NCBI GenBank assembly: GCA_029204225.1
Contig: CM055104.1
Location: forward strand, 45,081,835-45,145,834
Direction of reading: 5' to 3'
Source of the DNA: Diphasiastrum complanatum
Taxonomy: Eukaryota; Streptophyta; Lycopodiopsida; Lycopodiales; Lycopodiaceae
Length of the DNA: 64,000 nt
Shown here: piece after piece, positions 1 to 10,406 of the stretch
How the letters are laid out: each line of letters begins with the position of its first letter
Position numbering within the stretch: position 1 is the first letter of the stretch
Position numbers and translations under genes: made by a program
Notes under the pieces: model-generated
What the model saw: the letters and a program-made list of their open reading frames with translations, nothing else
Told to the model about the DNA's origin: nothing
Databases searched by the model: none

Positions 1-222
1 GGGAAGTCACCCACATCGGGACCCCCGATCTGGCATGGCGCCAGGTTGGATCTCAATGTTGGTTTTCGGAACTTCAAGTTGGTTAAGTCTAATCGTTGTT
101 GGCGAGTTGGCTGCTTGTATGTCAAGTGGGTTTGGATGGCAAGAGTTGAAGGCTGGGAAGCTAAGTCGTGGTTCCCGGCTCAGTAAACAACGAGATATCT
201 AGTGCAAGTACAATCCATGAAG

Positions 223-226
<4 letters not shown>
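1..226. other. Unassigned sequence
   Basis: No ORF, repeat or motif that I recognise. It ends at a long microsatellite. Confidence 0.5.
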
Positions 227-316
<90 letters not shown>

Positions 317-322
317 ACACAG
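227..322. repeat. Compound microsatellite (TC)n(AC)n
   Basis: About 40 bases of TC dinucleotides run directly into about 55 bases of AC dinucleotides with one interruption. It sits immediately in front of the hAT-derived block. A shorter CT tract occupies the same position in front of the second copy of that block (26485-26520). Confidence 0.97.
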
Positions 323-849
323 AGAGGTTGAATAAAATTAAGATGAGATTCTTTTTATGTTGAATAAAATCATTGTATTATTGTTTGTAGGCTTTCTAAT
401 TAGGACTATCCATTTGTGCAAATGGGACATTGTCCTAAATATCACTTATGGCAATATTTGGAAAGCCTAGATTTATCAGAAAGGGGACGAACGTTTCTAT
501 GAGATGCAAATTTTGTAGCAAAACGTTTGTAGGTGGGGATGAGGTTTTGTCATGAAAGATGGGAAATGTTACGCTTGTTGGTTTTCTATTGGACCCACAA
601 TATATAGATCAAGTTAGACGTGGCACATTACGTGCAAAGATACAAGCAGATTGGAGAGAGTGTTTGGAGAAAAGTTTTCTTGACGAGGATGCACGTCGCA
701 AAGTAAAGAACAATTTTGCCAAGTATAGGGAAGGCGTAGGAGTTTTTGGAGAAGAAGAAACCAAATGGGATATGTCAAAGTCTGGGGCTACGAATTGGTG
801 GTATGAATATGGAGGGGAGACTCATGAACTACAAAAAATTGCTATGTAG
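323..849 (+). pseudogene. hAT transposase remnant, copy 1
   Basis: Decayed fragment of a hAT-superfamily transposase. Around 505-552 one frame reads RCKFCSKTFVGGDE, which matches the start of a BED zinc finger (C-x2-C followed by K-x-F-x-G-G). A stop separates it from the ORF at 559-849. That ORF has the hAT C-terminal landmarks: LLDPQYID near residue 10, a WWYEYGG block near residues 80-86 and ELQKIAM at the end, just before the usual hAT dimerisation region. Most of the protein between the finger and the LDP block is missing, and so are the catalytic residues. The reading frame ends exactly where a 1.6 kb LTR begins (TGTCTAAG at 850). A second copy lies at 26522-27043 and runs slightly further. 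Not functional. Confidence 0.75.
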
Positions 850-2463
850 TGTCTAAGTACAATACTTTGGACCTTACTTGAGTCAATTGATGACTCACAA
901 GAGTGGGTAATTGATTGATCATAAAACAAATGCAAACTAGACACACAAAATTGAGATCTAGATTGACAATCAAGCATGTATCAAGCAAGAGCAACCCAAA
1001 ATCATTAATCAAAAGTGATGTACACCCCACACACGTGTGAAACAATACTAAGTATGTCCTATAGATAGAAAATGATAAGATAATTGAGCTTTATTGTGAT
1101 GGATTTCAGATCATTTATGATCCAATCCATGTTCCAAATCTTTGGTTACAAAAGAAGAAAATCCTACCAATGTCACCAATGTAGAAAAATCAGCATCTAC
1201 ACACACGTGTGGATCCAAAAATAGCAAATATAGATCATTCTACACATAGAATTGCAAGCAATCACAAGTATAGTGCACCAATGGATAGTAGAACCCAAGA
1301 GAACCATGTATAACCATGAAATGAGATAGAGAAGAGATAAGATCATGCTTTCCCTCAAAAATGCTAGCCCTACTATTTTTGGGTCTAGATTCAACGTACC
1401 CAACAGTCAAATTTGAATCTACTCAAACTCCCATTCTAACTTTCCCACACTTTCAAAGAGTGTTCATTCAAATGAAATTTATGTTAAAACTGGCAAAACC
1501 TAACTTGGTTAAATCTTGTAAATACCATAATGACTTGTACCTATCATCATTAGACATGTGTGGTGCCTGTTCCCACATGTGAAATCTATGCCTAAGTCAT
1601 TTAGATAGATCATAAAGGTTGTACATATCATTTAATTTGGAAACTAGTGGCTAAATTGGCCAAAAACTAGTTTAGTAGTATTATGACACTTGGCACCATT
1701 CTAGTGGTAGAAAATGCTATATCACATGGGTAGGAGTGGTCTCCCATGTGTGAAATATCATATAGAAAGTTCAGATCCATTGTATATAGATTTCATACAT
1801 GTCAAAAGTCAAATCTCCTAGATTGTAGGACCTATCTCCTAATTTGTAGGAATCTAGAAGGTCAACACTAGCCACCAATGATGATGTGGCAAATTAATGG
1901 AATCTTAGCCAAAGTGGATATGGATAAGCACTATGACCTGTCTCACACGTGCTGGAAGTGTCTTAGAGAGAGAGTATGATGATTTTTGTATTTAATCCAT
2001 GATGGATCCACTTTGAGAAATCAATGAGGCAAGATCTTGGTTTTGGAGGCATATCTTGAGTATTCTCATATTTGTGTTCTGATTTTCTGGTTCTCTTGCT
2101 TTCTAACACTTGTGTACTTCACTCTCTGCTGTAAGTCCGTACAGGTACTGTTCTTCACACGTGTGAAGGCAATAGGTCTCAAGTTTAATCATTTGCTTGT
2201 TGTTCTTGCTAGATTTTTGATGGGAAATTGATCTAATTCTAGATCTAATCATTGGCTGATTAGTAGACCATATAATCTAGCTTCCAGTACCTCTTGAGAA
2301 TATGATCTAGATCCATTCTTGGTCTTTATTTCTCTGAAATTTCACAATTTAGACTAATGAACTCTGAAAATTCAATCTCTAAGTCTAAAAACAAAGTTGG
2401 CCTGAATATGCCAAATATGGAAATATTATAGCAAATATGATCAAACTAGTTGAATCTTTTACA
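850..2463 (-). mobile_element. LTR of a minus-strand copia element (inserted in hAT)
   Basis: On the minus strand the segment starts TGTAAAAGATTC and ends CTTAGACA, giving TG...CA ends. The purine tract GAAGAGGGA of the adjoining copia RNase H end (2464-2473) lies just outside its start, as a polypurine tract should. The other end coincides with the point where the hAT coding sequence is interrupted. No ORF in it resembles a known protein. It contains several CACACGTGTG-type palindromes (1030, 1200, 2154). A truncated copy is at 27037-27265. The boundaries are inferred from the TG/CA ends and the homology break, since no second intact LTR was found. Confidence 0.5.
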
Positions 2464-3530
2464 CTCCCTCTTCAACTAGTTTTAGAATGGACTTTGATAA
2501 CACTACAAGTGATGTCATATGCTTCATAAACAAGTCCATTCCCTATGCTTTGGTGAAGATATTAGCTACACATTCCCTTGAGGACACATGTTGAAGCTCC
2601 AACTCCTTTGCAATGACTTGATCACTCACAAAATGTTGCAATACCACTTCAATGAGCAATGAAGAATCACATAGAATGTAAATGAGACGATTCCTCCATG
2701 CTTTCAACTCTGAACTCTCTAGAAAAATATAGCAAACAAACAATTAATGTGAGTGATAACCATTTGCTTGCATGTATCCTCCTTCTTTGTCCTTTGTTGC
2801 CATGTATCCACCATGACACTCCATGAATGAGCCTCCATCTTCATCTTGCCTCAAGATACCATCATACCTTGATGACTTGATCATGAATTAGTGATATATA
2901 GAGCCTCCAATAGATTCATTTCCGTCAACAAAGCCAGCCAAGAATGCTAGTACAAATCCAACATCAAAATGATGGTAGTTTTACCATATCTTGACAATTT
3001 GCACACATCCACTTGAAAATGCTCAAACATGAGATAGAGCAAGTAAAGTAGACTTGAACAACACTTCCTTGCTGCTCTTTTGACCTTGATTGAGTCTTCA
3101 ATATGCTGCAAAAACAGATCCATAACATTTTTGCCAATTGCCACACCTTTGTGTGTTGTTGAAGCCCTTTGAGATGAACCTCTTGATCATCAACTTGACC
3201 ATCAAAGTCATTGCACAAACTTTGTTTTCTAGATCCATTACTTGACTTTACAGCAAGATAACATCCATCAACTAGCATAGCACCATCTACACAAGCAGAT
3301 CCTCCAAAAGATGTTCCATTCTCTATAAGAGCTTGATACTCAAGATCCATTACTTGGATCCACTCCTCTTCTTTCCTTGCTTCATCTAAAGTTGTAGGTT
3401 CATCAAAAGAGGTTAGGAAAGCAACATAATTTCGAGAAACTACTTGCTTACCCTTTGCATCATATGTGAGCCTTGAAGGTACTTCTCGTTCCCTTGATGT
3501 TCTCCTTGGCTTTTGACTTGATGAAGGTCC
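2464..3530 (-). pseudogene. Copia RT N-terminus and RNase H tail, internally deleted
   Basis: Minus-strand remnant of a Ty1-copia pol. From 3525 to about 3290 a frame reads EPTTLDEARKEEEW then MDLEYQALIENGTS, the conserved start of copia reverse transcriptase. From about 2745 to 2466 the frame has LIYILCDSSLL, a VSSRECVANIFTKALG block and the C-terminal tail of copia RNase H. The stretch between (2750-3290) is open in places but has none of the RT core motifs, including no Y-x-D-D. The element therefore cannot encode an active enzyme. The same tail is repeated at 39186-39640 and the RT start at 27320-27471. It abuts LTR-A at 3531. Confidence 0.8.
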
Positions 3531-4353
3531 TGTGAGAAATTGGCAAAAATCTAGCTTGGTATTTTTTATGATAGAAGTTTGTAAGTGAATCTCACATGTG
3601 TGGAGAATGTTCCCACGTGTGGAGAATTGTAAAGTAAATAAAAAATGTTTGATATAGGGGTCTCATAGAATTTCATAGTCAAGCATTTAGGTGTAGGATG
3701 TTGATAGGATCAAATTTGGCATAGATGGCAAATTATCCATTTCCACTTGTAATGCCACTATTGAGCCAAAATAGAGTAGGAGACCAAACTCGTGCCAATT
3801 AGAGTGTAGAAAAGTGTAATGCTTTTGTTTGATGAAGTTTAAGAGGTCCAATAGGATTTAGAGGTGGAACCATGAGTGGTCCAATAGAATTTGAGGTTTG
3901 CTTGAAAATGGTCCAATAGAATTGAGAGGTGAATGGATCAATGGTCCAATAGAATTAAGAGGTGGAAAAAGTTTGGTCCAATCATAGTTAAGCATAGTGG
4001 TAGCTCATGGATCTACTAGTACCATTGTACTCCTCATTTTGGATCTAATTGATTTTGAGATTGAGTGGATTTTGTGAGTAATTGGTTTTCTAGCTTTCTC
4101 TCTCTACCTGAGAGCTCATGATGATTTTCTCTCTCTACCCGAGGAGAGCAGCTTGTTTTTACTTAGATTATTTTTGGAACACTTCCCACACATGTGAGTG
4201 AGAGTTTGAAGTGATTGAATGCATGTAGTAGTGTGTTTTTGCCATAGAATCAAAGATAGATCTTGAATCTCAATCCAGTGTTGATCTTGGTGCATCTACA
4301 CACCTTAGCAGATCACAAGTACATGTGGATAGTCCACACGTTTGAAATCAACA
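3531..4353 (+). mobile_element. LTR-A, 5' LTR of copy 1
   Basis: Direct-repeat family starting TGTGAGAAATTGGC and ending ATCAACA, immediately followed by a primer binding site. Copies occur at 27472-28031 (truncated), 39641-40466 and 43916-44561 (truncated). The left boundary is confirmed because the 43916 copy has a different left flank but starts at the same TGTGAG. It contains a cluster of GGTCCAATAGAAT-type short direct repeats (about 3846-3985) and CACACGTGTG-like palindromes. Confidence 0.88.
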
Positions 4354-4365
4354 TGGTATCAGAGC
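4354..4365 (+). other. Primer binding site (tRNA-Met type)
   Basis: TGGTATCAGAGC directly follows the LTR. This is the usual plant copia primer site complementary to the 3' end of initiator tRNA-Met, and it fixes the LTR end and the plus orientation. Confidence 0.92.
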
Positions 4366-5085
4366 CTACCTAAGGTTACCATGCATTTTGATCCATTTGA
4401 GTAAAAACTATTCATCAATCTTGAGCTAGAAATTGTCAAGATCTATTTTCCTAGCTATCTTGTCCAATTTTGGATCAAAAGAGATCAATAGGACATTGAT
4501 TGGGTCTGACCTGGTACTATACGGAATCAGGTGCTCAAACACGTATGAGGAACATCCAATTTCAGTTTGGGAGTTCTCTCTCATGTTTGAGCCACTTATC
4601 TTGCTTGATAGCTTGTTTTGAAGCTATTTTTGTCTAGTTTTTTGTGCAATCAATTTCATTCCAATTGGTTGAGCCAATCAAAAGCTATAAGCTTTTGAAG
4701 AGGGTTAGATAGGGCACCTAGAACTGGGTGGACACATTTGGTTCGGTCAACAGATTGCTTGGTTGTTCCAAAATCACAGTTGAATGCTTACCAATCTCAT
4801 CTGTATGTGATCTAGGCACTGTTTTGAGATCTTAGTCATTTTGTTTCATCAAATATCATTGTATTTGAGTCAAATTTGGTTTCTTAGTGTATTTCACACG
4901 AGCTAAGAGTGTTTGATCCTAACTTTGCCCACACTCCATTATTTGATATAAAGTAGATCTAGTTTTGGAGTGATTGAGATAGCTAGTGAGAATCATCTCA
5001 CAGTTTGTTGCAAAATCTTTCATAGGAAGATATAGTACTTCATTATTGGATCCTATTGAGAGTATGTATGTAGTCTTCACTTCAA
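4366..5085 (+). other. LTR-A leader (untranslated)
   Basis: About 720 bases between the primer site and the gag start, conserved nearly base for base with 40479-41223. No recognisable protein. A 62-codon open frame at 4433-4621 is shared by both copies but starts with TTG and resembles nothing I know. Packaging or dimerisation signals would be expected here, but I cannot identify one. Confidence 0.55.
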
Positions 5086-6135
5086 ATGGCTTCAATGAGT
5101 TCATCTTTGTTGGAACCAAGTGAAAGATTGTCCACTTCAAACTATTCAATTTGGAAGATGAGGATGGAGTCCATCTTGATCCTTCAAGACGTGATGGACA
5201 TAGTTCTTGGCTTTGAAGAAGAACCACAAGTTCTTCAAGAGGTTCAAAAATACAAAAAGAGAGCTAGGATGGCTCTCCACTACATTAAGATTAATGTCTC
5301 TAATGAGATATTGAGGGAGATAGGTACTTGTACAATAGCCAAAGAAGCTTGGGATTGTCTCAAGTCTATCTATGAGGCTAAGAACACCTCTATGCTCCTC
5401 ACTCTTAGAAATCCAATCTTTCAAAGTAGCCAAAAGAGTGATGAGAGTGCATGTAGTTATGTTTTGAGAGTAAAAGATATTCATAGAGAGCTTGCTTGCA
5501 TTGGTGATTCCATCAATCAAAATGAGCTAGTCCAAGTCATTCTCAATGGCTTGAGAAGTGAATTTGATAACCTTGTTCAATCCTATGCCATTAAGGAGGA
5601 GCTACCAATTTTGGAGGCTCTCCAAAGTGTGCTAATTTCTGAAGAATCAAGACAAGAGTATAAGCTCTTGAGGATGGACAAGCTTTTTCTCACTCATAAT
5701 GATGGCAAAGCCCTCTTTGCCAAGGACAAGCACAAAGGGAGGAGAAAGAACCAATCTCAACAATCCTCAAGCAAGGACAAAGCCAAATCCAAAGACAAAG
5801 ATGAGGAGGAAGATGATTCCTCTAATGCTTCATCATCCAAGTTCAAGAAGAAGAAGATCAAGTGTTTTTATTATGGCAAGAAAGGCCATTACGCCACCAA
5901 TTGCTTCAAGAAGAAGAATAAACTCAAGCAGGCCAACATCACCGATGAGAAGGAAGATACTATTGCAAGTGATGGAGAGGTCTCTCTTATGGCATCAAGC
6001 TTCTCCTCTTCCACCTTCAACAAGGATGACTCATGGTATATTGATAGTGGAGCATCTTCACATATGTGTGGATCCGATAGCAATAATCGATTTATACAAT
6101 ATCTACATCTGTGTAGGCTTCAAGGATGTTGGTAG
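5086..6135 (+). pseudogene. LTR-A gag-protease, copy 1 (truncated)
   Basis: Open frame of 349 codons encoding a copia-type gag and the start of the protease. Residues about 1-190 carry the gag/UBN2 fold signature: NYSIWKMRMESIL near the start, then EAWDCLKSIYEA and LRVKDIHREL. A lysine- and serine-rich linker follows, then a zinc knuckle near residue 263 that reads CFYYGKKGHYATNC. The second Cys of C-x2-C-x4-H-x4-C has become Tyr here; the copy at 41.9 kb keeps it. The protease begins with WYIDSGASSHMCGS (catalytic D-S-G). Family homology stops at about 6071, where a minus-strand copia RT fragment replaces the rest of pol. Integrase, RT and RNase H are absent. Confidence 0.88.
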
Positions 6136-6340
6136 TTTGGCTACCTCTGTAGTAGATGCTGAGAGTTGTCGTTGCTTGGATGTAATTCATGACCTTCGTT
6201 AGCACTTTCCAATGAGCTACGTTTGGATTTGATAGGAACTGGCTGGGTGTATTGACCGAATATGCAAGGTCTGGTTACATGCAAATCATTGCGTACATCA
6301 GTGAGCCGATGATGGATTGAAACGGGTAGCGCTTCATGTT
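6075..6340 (-). pseudogene. Copia RT C-terminal fragment
   Basis: The minus strand encodes YPFQSIIGSLMYAMIC, then PDLAYSVNTPSQF, NPNVAHWKVL and LSIYYRGS. This is the conserved block at the end of copia reverse transcriptase leading into RNase H. Stops interrupt it. It lies in opposite orientation to the gag-protease it truncates, so it is a nested or rearranged fragment. It is complementary in content to the other copia remnants here, which mostly lack this part. Confidence 0.75.
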
Positions 6341-6473
6341 ATGTCCATGACCAGTACGTAGGATTCAGTATACTCCTAGTCTTGGATACACGGTACTCTA
6401 GTAAATCAAGCTGTTAGTTATGTCACATCATACTGGATGTGACCCAAAAGTAAGTAATATCCTTGTGAGGCCC

Positions 6474-6857
6474 AGAACACACTAAATGGACTGTAGACAA
6501 GGTATGAGAAAGTGTATGCATGTGTAGAGTTATCAATAGCTATTCTATGAATAGTTGGTCCATGCATAGGACCCTATTCTAGGTGAATTTATGTATAGGA
6601 AACTTAGGGCTATGCATGGCTATGTACCCAAGATGCTTATGGCTCTATAAGAAGAGGCCAAAATCGCCCTACTCCTTATTGTGATCATTGATTCATTGCC
6701 AGAGTTTCACTCTACATTCATGCCTCTTCTTCCTTGGCTTGGAGGTGAAGCTTCTAGAGTTGATTGGTTGCTTCTACGTGGTTGGGTGGTGGCTCCATAG
6801 TGTGTTTTCCATTGTGTTTTGTCTTGTAAACAGGATCTAAGGGAGCTTCCCTTATAG
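6474..6857 (+). mobile_element. Candidate LTR upstream of a primer site
   Basis: A segment beginning TGTGAGGCCCAG lies immediately upstream of a tRNA-Met primer site at 6858. It contains a TATA-like stretch (GGCTCTATAAGAAG near 6640), as expected of an LTR promoter. The 3' end does not show a clean CA, and no second copy occurs in the window, so the boundaries are tentative. Confidence 0.5.
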
Positions 6858-6869
6858 TGGTATCAGAGC
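6858..6869 (+). other. Primer binding site (tRNA-Met type)
   Basis: Exact TGGTATCAGAGC after the candidate LTR, marking the start of the internal region of a plus-strand LTR element. Confidence 0.85.
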
Positions 6870-9800
6870 AAGGCTTACGAAGATTGGAGAACATGGAGAA
6901 GGGCTACCTTTCGTCGATATTTTGGATTGGATCCATGGAAATTCTCTTCCAAGGTGGATAGCAAGGGTGCAAGTGGGTGTACTATCCCAGTTTCAATTTG
7001 CATGTTGCTAAGATCCATTACTCTTGGGATTCTTTGAGGTTTCATGGAGAATTGTCCTTGAAGGCCAATTTGTGATGCTTTTTTGGAGTTTTTTCTTGGG
7101 TAGATCAAATCTTTGGTAAATCTGAATTTTTCAGCAACAAGTGTACTTTTGTTTTAGGGTTTATTAATGATGCATGCTGGTTCTCTTCAATGATTTATGG
7201 TTCTAGGCTATGTTTTGGACAAAATTGCTTGGTTTTTCATGCTTTTTGGCACAAAATAGATAGTAAGAACCAAAATTCAGCAAGATCAGATCAATTAGAT
7301 GGTTGTAATTCGGTAAATTGGTTTACATGTGTTGAGAAAGAGTTGTATATCATGAATTTCCACTTTATGGTGATGAAAAAACCAGAAAATTGCCAAAAAT
7401 CATCATTTTTGCTTGTTTTTTTCATAAAGTTGGATAGTAGGTGGCTGTAAAATACCATGTAGAACTTGTATAGTGGTGGACCAAAGTCTTTTGAAGCTCT
7501 CCTTGAAGTTAGAACCAAGAATTCCAACAATTGAAGTTGTACGAAGTCAAAAAAAATTCAAAAAATTACCATTTTTGGTAATTTTTGGGGGATCTCTCCA
7601 AATCTATAAGGAGATCATTTTGAAATTAATTACAGCATGATTAGCATTCCTTTCTACCTTCCCAGCAAGCTATCAGACTTGTGAATTGATGGTCGGTGGC
7701 TTATGCAACATCTCCATCAAGTTTGAAGTTATTTTGACTTCTACAAATCAAGAAATCTTCGTTCTCAGCCTATAATGCATCTTAGGATCAGTATGAATGT
7801 TTCATGGAAGCATATTGGCTTTTTAAGACTGTTGGTAGCATCAATTTTGGGCTAGGATGGGTGTTTGCACGTTTTTGCATGATTCCTTCTTGTGGAAGTG
7901 CGCCCTACTACATATTTCTGGCAGCTCTAATCTCACACGTGTGAAGCCTAGCTGGCAGGCTGACATGGCAAGCATCTTGTTCACTTGATCTCCCTCTGTA
8001 CTGATCTTTATAGCACCCAATTTGGTGTCCTATAGCTAAACTTATGATCATTTGAAGTTTTGTAGTTTTGTGAGTAAAATTGGCAAATTTTTTGAATTGT
8101 TCTGATTGCATGCCAGTCATTTCCCTAAATTGTAGTATTGTGCTTGCATGGATTGGTTGCATGCTGATTCTCAGAGTGGTTCTGACATGCATGAGGGATT
8201 TACAATCGATTTGAGTGGTCATATGCATGTGCTCTGATAGTGGGCTCGCAAATTAGTGTTAATGGCTGACAAATTCCATAAAACTGAAGTATACGTAATG
8301 AATTCCGTAGTGATGTTTATGACTGATGTAGTGTGCTTTGCATGCCAGTTTGACATTGGATTAGTAACATTATGAATCGGACAATGTTTCGATTTTTTCG
8401 ATTCCGATTGCCAAAAGGATTTCGATGGAATAGTAGTTTCTATCACTCAAAGTGAAAATAATTGAAGGAGAAGTCTTGTTTGTAATGAAGTGAATTCTTT
8501 AGTGGAAGCACTTATTACTGACTTTTCTAGGATTTAGATATTTTCATATATCATCTTTTCAGTTAACTTTTATGGAAATTTATAATTTCTTTAAAAGGAG
8601 GGGTGAAGTGGTGGGATAAATTTTTTTTGGGAATCTGTTGGTTGCATAGCTTTCGGAAGAAAACCAACTAGGGTATAGAAATGAGATATGGATCTGAAAG
8701 GAATTTCGGATAGATTCAGAGTAAGATGCCCAATTGGAACTTTTCGAAATAAGAGAAATTCTCTAGGGATTGTGTGGACAATCTGGAACTAGAATAGGTT
8801 TGAAATTTGAATCATTATCTATAAGTAGTACAGTAAAAGGTCAAAGGTTACTAATTCCATTTTGATTGGAATAGAGGTAAGTTTGATCAGAATTTAAGTC
8901 TGAGAATTCTATATTGGATCAACCTAATCTTAGTTTAAGTACTAGGATCAGAGAGGGGTTAATCGGTAGGAGGAATTATGTAATTAGAGATAAGTGGGAT
9001 TGGAAAATTGCTGAGAGTGAATTTTATTTATCTTAGAGATTTTTTGGATATGTCATTTACTCATGAGTAATAGAAAATATTTTGTAGCTAAGTTACAAGA
9101 TCTCAGTGAGATATGTGAGTAACATATGTGGGTTCTGGAGGAATCTGCCAGATAAGAATGTGTTTATGTACTGGGTCATAGTGAGATTATTCTCATATGT
9201 GCACGATTAATCTTGTATGAATCTACTGTGTAATCCTAGTTACTAAGGTTATCTGGTGCACTTAACCTAGTCGGTGAACATAAATATATGATCAAGTATT
9301 GTTTTGACATATACTTGCAAAGTTAACAAATCTTTGTATAGAAGATTTATGGATTAACTTATAAATGATTTGGGTAAGGATCTAAATGTGGTGTTATGCT
9401 AGTATAATTGAATTCTTCACCTAGACATTTGAGATTTCTGAATCATTGGCAATTAACTTGAGTAGTTGATTATTGGGCCAGGATAAAGTTAGTTGGTAAA
9501 ACGATCAGTGTGATGTGGATTCACCAGAACTGATGGTTTTGAATTATATTTCTTGTAAGACGCATGATTAGTGAATCATTTGGGTTTATCAGTTAAAATT
9601 GTGTGCATTGGATATACAATATTCTTGGGATAGAATATTCTTTAGTTAATGAATAGACTCAGCTCATTAGTGATTGTATCCTAGAGAGCTCAAATGGATA
9701 ATGAATCATAATGAATCCAAGAATAACAACTGAATTGATATTCAGCAGGACTTTGGATATCTAGATGTGATTCTGGATTGTAATCTAAAGGTTTTTGTAG

Positions 9801-10406
9801 TGAAGATAATTGTCATTTTTTTATATGCGATCAGTCTTTAATTACCAGTGGTTTATAGAACTTGAATTGCGCACTTCCGTGAAAGAATTTAGAGAATGTT
9901 CCTAAAATCCAGTATTTTCCTAGTGGAAAGATTTTGAAATGACTCTTGCTTTTCCTAAGTTATGTTAGACATATACTCCAGTATCCTGTAAATGATTAAG
10001 TATGATTTGGATTTCAAGAAATTATGATTGACGGATCATATGAATCTAAATATTTATGGCTGACGAATCATAGATAGATACTTAATTATTGTCAGAGGAT
10101 AATAAGAAATTGCAATGATTCTCAAGAGTGGTGATTAATTCTTGATCTATTATTTGAGTAAGAATTTGAATTAGTGTTTTTGAATCTCTCTACTCCAGTG
10201 TTATATTTGAGGACCTATGGATCTCACAGACATTCTCACAAGATAGTAATCTTATTTGTGAAGAATTTAATTAGTCTAGTGGATGCTATTGTACTATAGT
10301 TTATGGTCTGCAAATGCTTGAGTACAGTTCTTTATTTGAATTGAATCTCTAGTTATCTTAGGATACAGACAAGTCTATTAAGATGAATGAAGGCTATTTT
10401 TCTTGC
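6870..10406 (+). mobile_element. Long non-coding body of an LTR element (LARD-like)
   Basis: About 3.5 kb after a primer site with no gag, protease or pol similarity in any frame; only short unrelated ORFs occur. 7187-8440 is matched in inverted orientation at 46105-47345. The shared landmarks are the GCTATGTTTTGG and TTTTTGGCACAAAATAG region and a CACACGTGTGAAG palindrome at 7932. Large non-coding interiors between LTRs are typical of large retrotransposon derivatives, which depend on other elements for mobility. The right side ends abruptly at a minus-strand copia fragment near 10407. The part beyond 8440 matches the other copy only loosely. Confidence 0.5.

Noticed and set aside
4433-4621. 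62-codon frame shared by both LTR-A leaders
   Set aside because: It starts with TTG, has no known motif, and the whole leader is conserved in sequence, so the shared frame is not independent evidence of coding.
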